11,473 nucleotides of DNA from an uncultured Sphingobacteriales bacterium. GTDB lineage: Bacteria; Bacteroidota; Bacteroidia; Chitinophagales; Chitinophagaceae. Positions 7,289 through 11,473 of this stretch are shown one piece after another; within the stretch, counting starts at the first letter, position 1; each line of letters opens with the position of its first letter. The stretch is from NCBI GenBank assembly GCA_946479435.1, contig CAMLFX010000096.1, forward strand, positions 1-11,473. Reading direction: 5' to 3'. Position numbers and translations under genes: made by a program. A model generated the notes under the pieces. That model searched no databases. It was not told where the DNA came from and saw nothing but the letters and a program-made list of their open reading frames with translations.

Positions 7289-7323
7289 TACTACCATACC
7301 CATAATAGCGCAAAATGGTAGTA
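7289..7323. repeat. 9-bp inverted repeat in the ribBA promoter, candidate operator
   Basis: TACTACCAT (7289-7297) and ATGGTAGTA (7315-7323) are perfect reverse complements separated by 17 bases. The right arm overlaps the first two bases of the candidate -7 element at 7322-7329, and the repeat fills the space where RNA polymerase would contact the -33 region. As DNA this could bind a dimeric regulator. The upstream part would not be transcribed from this promoter, so an RNA switch is not implied. Function is inferred from position only. Confidence 0.4.
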
Positions 7324-7329
7324 AATTTG
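7322..7329 (+). promoter_or_regulatory. Candidate -7 promoter element of ribBA
   Basis: TAAATTTG is an exact TAnnTTTG match 18 bases before the ATG at 7348. It implies transcription from about 7335 and a leader of about 10-15 nt, which supports ATG 7348 over the in-frame ATG at 7315. No clear -33 element is seen. Confidence 0.5.
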
Positions 7330-7347
7330 CATTTTCAGTACATAGAT

Positions 7348-8547
7348 ATGTTGGATACTATAGAAGCAGCGTTGGAAGACCTGAGACAAGGAAAATTGTT
7401 AATAGTTGTTGACGATGAAGACCGCGAGAATGAGGGCGATTTCGTTACAGCCGCACGGAATGTAACTCCTGAGATCATCAATTTCATGTCGAAACATGGC
7501 AGGGGGCTTATCTGTGCACCACTTACTGAACAGCGTTGTAATGAGCTTAAGCTGAACCTGATGGTTCAGGATAATACAGTGTTACACCAAACTCCCTTTA
7601 CTGTTTCTGTCGATTTGATAGGCCACGGCTGTACTACTGGTATCTCTGCTCAGGACAGAGCGAAAACAGTACAGGCACTTATAGCCGCCGATACCAAACC
7701 TGAAGATTTAGGCAGGCCGGGACATATATTTCCCCTTAGGGCCAGGAACGAGGGTGTTTTACGCAGATCGGGCCATACAGAAGCTACGGTAGATCTTGCC
7801 CGTCTTGCCGGTTTTGAACCTGCTGGCGTGCTGGTTGAGATAATGAATGATGACGGTACCATGGCACGTCTGCCTGAACTGAAGGAGATAGCTAAGAAAT
7901 TTGATCTTAAGATCATTTCAATAAAAGACCTGATCGCATACCGTTTGCGTATGGAAAGCCTGATAGAAGAGGAAGTGCGTGTGCAAATGCCTACCAAACA
8001 CGGTGATTTCGAATTGATAGCCTTCAGGCAAACAAACACTGGCGAGCAGCACCTCGCATTGAGGAAAGGCAATTGGGAAAAGGACGAACCTGTATTGGTT
8101 CGTGTACATAGTTCCTGCTTTACTGGCGACATCTTACATTCTTTGCGTTGCGATTGTGGCGAACAACTGCAAAGTGCAATGGAAATGGTGGAAGCAGAAG
8201 GCAAGGGTGTAATAGTTTATATGAACCAGGAAGGTAGAGGCATTGGTTTATTGAATAAACTAAAGGCATACAAACTACAGGAAGAAGGTAAAGATACCGT
8301 TGAAGCAAACCTTGCATTGGGCTTTAAGAATGATCAGCGCGACTATGGCGTTGGTGCGCAGATACTCAGGCATCTCGGTGTTTCTAAAATACGTCTTATG
8401 ACCAATAACCCACGCAAACGTGCAGGCTTATCTGGCTACGGGCTGGAGATAGTAGAAAATGTACCTATCGAAATAAAGCCTAATCCGCACAATGAGTTTT
8501 ATCTTCAAACAAAACGCGATAAATTAGGCCACGAAATATTAAAATAG
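7348..8547 (+). CDS. ribBA: Bifunctional riboflavin biosynthesis protein RibBA (DHBP synthase / GTP cyclohydrolase II)
   Basis: This 399-residue fusion catalyses two entry steps of riboflavin synthesis: ribulose 5-phosphate to 3,4-dihydroxy-2-butanone 4-phosphate plus formate (RibB, about residues 1-200), and GTP to the diaminopyrimidine precursor plus formate and pyrophosphate (RibA, about 205-399). RibB features are the acidic [10 protein letters not shown] (22-31), [10 protein letters not shown] (80-89) and [10 protein letters not shown] (123-132). In RibA the zinc ligands are Cys-257, Cys-268 and Cys-270, with the family's 11- and 2-residue spacing; NQEGRGIGL (293-301), [10 protein letters not shown] (331-340) and [11 protein letters not shown] (351-361) complete the active site. 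An upstream in-frame ATG at 7315 would add 11 residues, but it lies at or before the -7 element TAAATTTG, so the start at 7348 ([16 protein letters not shown]) is preferred and matches the family's usual N-terminus. The next gene begins 17 bases downstream and is probably co-transcribed. Confidence 0.95.
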   Translation: MLDTIEAALEDLRQGKLLIVVDDEDRENEGDFVTAARNVTPEIINFMSKHGRGLICAPLTEQRCNELKLNLMVQDNTVLHQTPFTVSVDLIGHGCTTGISAQDRAKTVQALIAADTKPEDLGRPGHIFPLRARNEGVLRRSGHTEATVDLARLAGFEPAGVLVEIMNDDGTMARLPELKEIAKKFDLKIISIKDLIAYRLRMESLIEEEVRVQMPTKHGDFELIAFRQTNTGEQHLALRKGNWEKDEPVLVRVHSSCFTGDILHSLRCDCGEQLQSAMEMVEAEGKGVIVYMNQEGRGIGLLNKLKAYKLQEEGKDTVEANLALGFKNDQRDYGVGAQILRHLGVSKIRLMTNNPRKRAGLSGYGLEIVENVPIEIKPNPHNEFYLQTKRDKLGHEILK

Positions 8548-8550
8548 TTC

Positions 8551-8555
8551 AAAGG
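8551..8555 (+). promoter_or_regulatory. Ribosome binding site supporting a TTG start
   Basis: AAAGG in the short gap after ribBA lies 9 bases before the TTG at 8565-8567. The downstream glycosyltransferase has no ATG at its expected N-terminus, and this purine-rich site helps choose the TTG. Confidence 0.5.
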
Positions 8556-8564
8556 CCAATTGTT

Positions 8565-9749
8565 TTGAAGATACTCTTTTTTGCCAACCGCATTCCTTAC
8601 CCGCCATATCGTGGCGATAAGCTAAAGATCTACAACCTTGCTAAAAGGTTGCAGCATCATGAGTTACATTTGCTCACGTTTGCGCAAACAAAAGAAGAGT
8701 TTCAGTATAAAGCGGAACTTGAAAAAATATTCAAAAAAGTTCACCTGATTTACTTGCCCAAACTGAAGTCGGCACTTAATTGCATTCCCGGCTTATGGAA
8801 AGATGTACCATTGCAGGTACTGTATTTCGAATCGGCTGAAATGCGCGCAAAACTGGATGAAGTTTTAGCTGCCGATAAGTTCGATGCAATACATGTGCAG
8901 CATCTCAGAATGTCGCCCTACTTATCTAAAAAAAGTTCCCTGCCACGCATACTCGATATGCCTGATGCATTTTCTCTTTATTGGCAAAGGCGTAAGGTCA
9001 TGCAAGCCAATCCTGTAAAAAAATTGTTCGAGCATATAGAACAGCAGCGTGTAAAGCGCTATGAACATAAAATGTTGCAGCGGTATAATATGTCACTGGT
9101 TTGCTCACAGGAAGACCTTGAATATTTACAACAAACACATAAGGTTGGCGATATAAGGTTGTTGCCTAATGGGGTTGACCTGGAAACATTTTCCGCCGGT
9201 AATCATGATTATTCTCATAATCACACATTGCTGTTTACCGGCAATATGGATTATGCACCCAATATAGATGGTGTTACTTATTTTGTAAAGGAGGTATTGC
9301 CACTGATACATAATAAATACCCCAATCTTCAATTTGTTATTGCAGGGCAACGTCCTGTAAAAAAGGTGCAAGACCTTGCCGGCGACAAAGTAAAGGTTAC
9401 AGGTTTTATAAGAGATCTTGCGGCTGTATATAATGAGGCTAGCATAGTAGTGGCACCTTTGCGTTTTGGTGCCGGTACACAGAATAAGGTACTGGAAGCG
9501 ATGGCAATGGGTGTTCCTGTTGTATGCTCCAATATAGGATTTAAAGGTCTGGGCATAGAGAGTGGTGAAGGTGCAATTATGCAAACTGACCCGTCTGCGT
9601 TTGCTCAAAGTGTCGTCAGCCTGTTAGGTTCAGAAGACATGCGCCGCGCAGTGGGTGAAAAAGGTGTAGCTGTAATGCGTAGCCGTTTTGGCTGGGATGC
9701 TATTGCTCATCAACTGGAAAATTACCTGAAAGAAATTGCTAAACAGTAA
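8565..9749 (+). CDS. Family 4-like glycosyltransferase (TIGR03087-like), TTG start
   Basis: This 394-residue GT-B glycosyltransferase is a distant paralogue of the protein at 6034-7236. The N-terminal segment MKILFFANRIPYPPYRGDKL (1-20) is the full typical start for the family, so the TTG at 8565 is the likely initiation codon; AAAGG precedes it by 9 bases and no ATG lies close upstream in frame. The acceptor domain includes DAIHVQHLRM (107-116) and RILDMPDAFSLYW (128-140). The donor domain has LPNGVD (200-205), TGNMDYAPNIDGVTYF (225-240), FVIAGQRP (257-264), and APLRFGAGTQNKVLEAMAMG (297-316) with the glutamate-containing donor-binding motif. Family members are often tied to exopolysaccharide assembly; here no exosortase gene is visible. 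It follows ribBA by 17 bases, so co-transcription is likely. Its stop codon abuts that of the convergent TamB-like gene. Confidence 0.87.
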   Translation: MKILFFANRIPYPPYRGDKLKIYNLAKRLQHHELHLLTFAQTKEEFQYKAELEKIFKKVHLIYLPKLKSALNCIPGLWKDVPLQVLYFESAEMRAKLDEVLAADKFDAIHVQHLRMSPYLSKKSSLPRILDMPDAFSLYWQRRKVMQANPVKKLFEHIEQQRVKRYEHKMLQRYNMSLVCSQEDLEYLQQTHKVGDIRLLPNGVDLETFSAGNHDYSHNHTLLFTGNMDYAPNIDGVTYFVKEVLPLIHNKYPNLQFVIAGQRPVKKVQDLAGDKVKVTGFIRDLAAVYNEASIVVAPLRFGAGTQNKVLEAMAMGVPVVCSNIGFKGLGIESGEGAIMQTDPSAFAQSVVSLLGSEDMRRAVGEKGVAVMRSRFGWDAIAHQLENYLKEIAKQ

Positions 9750-11473
9750 TTACCAGGTACCGCCGGTACGTTGGGATGCAGTGTCAACCGGTTGCGATAA
9801 ACGTTGCTGCTCTTCCAAAAGCTTTTTACGTGCATACCGCTCTCCGTGAAAGAATTCCTCAAAGTTATCGAACGATTTTCGCCAGGATATACCTACGCCG
9901 CCACGGTTCAGGTTTTTTTCACCAATTACATCGTAACTACTAGTGCGGAATATGTAGCCGCGTACATTTCCACCTTCACGAAATAAATATTGCATCCTGA
10001 AGTCGCCAACGGGATTGAAGTTACTGGTTTTATTAGATGCTGAAGTGGGTCTGCCCCAGTCATAAGCGCTACCCAGTTCTATAGTCAACCTATCGTTGAA
10101 ATAATTTTTAGTAAAGCCGAAGGTTAACTCATTGCGAAGATTGTCTTGCAAACCTGTTCCTGCACTATTTGTGTTATAGTAATTATATGCTTTATATTTC
10201 AGGTCGAATGATAGGTTTTGATCTCCGGTTATTTTACTTACAATATTTGTCAATTGCGAAGATGCAGTGCCTGAAAGTATCTCGCTTATGTTACTTATGG
10301 CGCCGGCTGTAGCACTGCCTGTATTATCGCCGCCAGTGCCGTTTTCAGGTATAAAGCTACCTATCAGCAACAGCCCTGCTACCTGGTTGAATAATAATTT
10401 AGGATCCTGATTGTAACTCTCAAGTTTTGCGTATGCCAGTGTACCTGCCGCACGTTTATCTGGCAGGTCAAGTTTAAAGCTTAGCTTAGGTTCTTCAAGC
10501 GATCCGTTCATGTACAATAGTACATTTACATTTTGTGGCGCTTTAGTTTCGCGCGCTTCCTTTTGATCGTATTCAATAACGGTACGCTCCTGTGCATTAA
10601 GCAGGTCGTACAAACGTGTTCTTGTAGTGTACACACCTTGCACGTTCATTTCTGTTTGGCTTATTAAGCCATTAAAGTTGATACGGCTCCCGGCATTCAA
10701 ATCAAATTTCCTTTTAAAGAAAAGTTGCTTCAAAGTAAATGTATAGTCTCCATGTGTTATTTCATATACGCCGTACATACGTATATCGTTGCCAAGCGGT
10801 ATTTCCATATTCAGGTTACCTGTGCCTGTTGCATTAATAGCGTCGCCTGTAGATGGGTCGAGTACAAGGGTTATTTCCGCCAGTTCATTTAGTATGGCAT
10901 CGATATTTATATACAGTTTATTCTTACTTTTTTTCTTCACCACCGCTTGCGAATCCGCTGCATTGGTTTTAAACGAAACATAGCTGTAATTAGTGCTTAC
11001 AGATGGCCCGCCAATAGGTATGAATAGGTGCGATTTGTCAGCAGGCCGTGCGCTCGATATGCGGATACGTATATCATCAACCGGCCCGCGTACCGATAAG
11101 TTACGGAAGCCTACTATCAGATTGCCATAGAAAGTCTCATTTTCATTTTCTTTAAGATTCAGTACCTGGAATTTCGACGACCCTACATTGAAGTTTAGCT
11201 CCAGGTTTTTAAACCTGTCGTGTGTTATTTTGCCCGCAAGTATAGCGTTGTTTTTGTAAATGTCTTGTAGGGTTATATTGCCAAAGTTTATTTCCTGGTT
11301 ATTCAGCGTAATAGTAGCAGGGCTCATATTGTACTCTGTACCTAAGAAGTCAATTTTAGCATGCGCATTATCCATTTTTACACTGCCGTCCACATCAGGT
11401 TCACTTGCAACACCTTTAATGTGTACTGTACCTTGCAACGTACCGCTCAGGTTACTTGCATAACCTTTTACAA
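9750..11473 (-). CDS. TamB-like translocation/assembly module protein, C-terminal part (5' end outside the window)
   Basis: The reading frame is open to the window edge, so the 573 visible residues are only the C-terminal part of a larger protein; the first in-frame start-like codon (TTG 11438) is internal. The fragment is rich in alternating beta-strand segments, as expected of TamB/DUF490 proteins, which form a long hydrophobic groove linking inner and outer membranes and assist outer-membrane protein or lipid transport. Segments typical of the TamB C-terminal domain include EIPLGNDIRMYGVYEITHGD (about 223-242), FKRKFDLNAGSRINFNG (about 252-268) and the Gly/Arg-containing end GGVGISWRKSFDNF (about 524-537). 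After this, the last ~35 residues form a charged, probably coiled tail (HGERYARKKLLEEQQ) ending in GTW. Partners such as a TamA-like barrel are not in the window. The TamB family call is confident; the substrate is not known. Confidence 0.85.
   Translation of the reverse strand, partial: VKGYASNLSGTLQGTVHIKGVASEPDVDGSVKMDNAHAKIDFLGTEYNMSPATITLNNQEINFGNITLQDIYKNNAILAGKITHDRFKNLELNFNVGSSKFQVLNLKENENETFYGNLIVGFRNLSVRGPVDDIRIRISSARPADKSHLFIPIGGPSVSTNYSYVSFKTNAADSQAVVKKKSKNKLYINIDAILNELAEITLVLDPSTGDAINATGTGNLNMEIPLGNDIRMYGVYEITHGDYTFTLKQLFFKRKFDLNAGSRINFNGLISQTEMNVQGVYTTRTRLYDLLNAQERTVIEYDQKEARETKAPQNVNVLLYMNGSLEEPKLSFKLDLPDKRAAGTLAYAKLESYNQDPKLLFNQVAGLLLIGSFIPENGTGGDNTGSATAGAISNISEILSGTASSQLTNIVSKITGDQNLSFDLKYKAYNYYNTNSAGTGLQDNLRNELTFGFTKNYFNDRLTIELGSAYDWGRPTSASNKTSNFNPVGDFRMQYLFREGGNVRGYIFRTSSYDVIGEKNLNRGGVGISWRKSFDNFEEFFHGERYARKKLLEEQQRLSQPVDTASQRTGGTW

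Noticed and set aside
7237..7347. Possible FMN riboswitch before ribBA
   Set aside because: The gap is only 111 bases and none of the conserved RFN-element helices or sequence blocks are recognisable; the candidate promoter lies too near the ATG to leave a structured leader.
7650..8204. Long open frame on the minus strand opposite ribBA
   Set aside because: It lies wholly antisense to a well-supported RibBA gene, is Ser/Arg-rich without family features, and fits a shadow of the codon use of the real gene.
9126..9608. 160-residue open frame antisense to the second TIGR03087-like glycosyltransferase
   Set aside because: It has no recognisable domain, odd composition rich in Cys/Tyr/Ile, and overlaps a clearly coding sequence.
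9757..9769. GTACC-GCC-GGTAC inverted repeat just beyond the convergent stop codons
   Set aside because: Considered as a terminator for the glycosyltransferase at 8565, but the stem is 5 bp with no T-tract and it is part of the TamB-like coding end (Gly-Gly-Thr-Trp).
1..11473. Mobile elements, CRISPR arrays, toxin-antitoxin or defence genes
   Set aside because: No transposase, integrase, direct-repeat array or known defence domain was seen; gene content and packing look like ordinary chromosome.

Overview
The window reads as chromosomal DNA of a Bacteroidota bacterium, most likely a Chitinophagaceae-like or related lineage. Three things suggest this: the protein families and their sequence style (lone FtsE, fused RibBA, Bacteroidota-type TamB); several intergenic regions carrying the Bacteroidota -7 promoter element TAnnTTTG; and starts that mostly lack strong Shine-Dalgarno sequences. 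The DNA is moderately AT-rich and tightly packed. No mobile element, CRISPR array, tRNA or rRNA was seen. The assignment is by eye, not by database search.

Layout. The 3' end of a glutamate dehydrogenase gene (+, 1-320) converges on an RhlE-type DEAD-box RNA helicase gene (-, 379-1662), with one strong two-way hairpin terminator between them (333-381). A divergent promoter region of 156 bp follows. Next come a secreted alpha/beta-hydrolase esterase (+, 1819-2625) and the cell-division ATPase gene ftsE (+, 2681-3373). ftsE abuts, with no gap, a three-gene minus-strand operon (3374-5977). Read in transcription order, this operon encodes a formyltransferase, a family-4-like glycosyltransferase and a family-2 glycosyltransferase, with overlapping start and stop codons. 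Only 56 bp separate it from a divergent plus-strand run: glycosyltransferase (6034-7236), ribBA (7348-8547) and a second, distantly paralogous glycosyltransferase (8565-9749). The last of these abuts, again with zero gap, the C-terminal part of a TamB-like envelope protein (-, 9750-11473), which runs off the window end.

How the genes fit together. Four glycosyltransferases and one formyltransferase lie within about 6.4 kb. Together they look like part of a surface-glycan pathway in which an amino sugar is N-formylated and then used by the neighbouring transferases. No sugar-nucleotide synthesis, flippase or polymerase gene is visible, so the rest of the pathway must lie elsewhere. The riboflavin gene ribBA sits between two glycosyltransferase genes and appears to have its own promoter, overlapped by a 9-bp inverted repeat that may be an operator. 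FtsE, TamB and the glycan genes all concern the cell envelope; the helicase, glutamate dehydrogenase and RibBA are housekeeping functions.

I see no clear novel defence or mobile system. The most interesting points are the formyltransferase with an altered active-site loop, the candidate ribBA operator, the terminator that contains a stop codon, and two convergent gene pairs whose stop codons touch.
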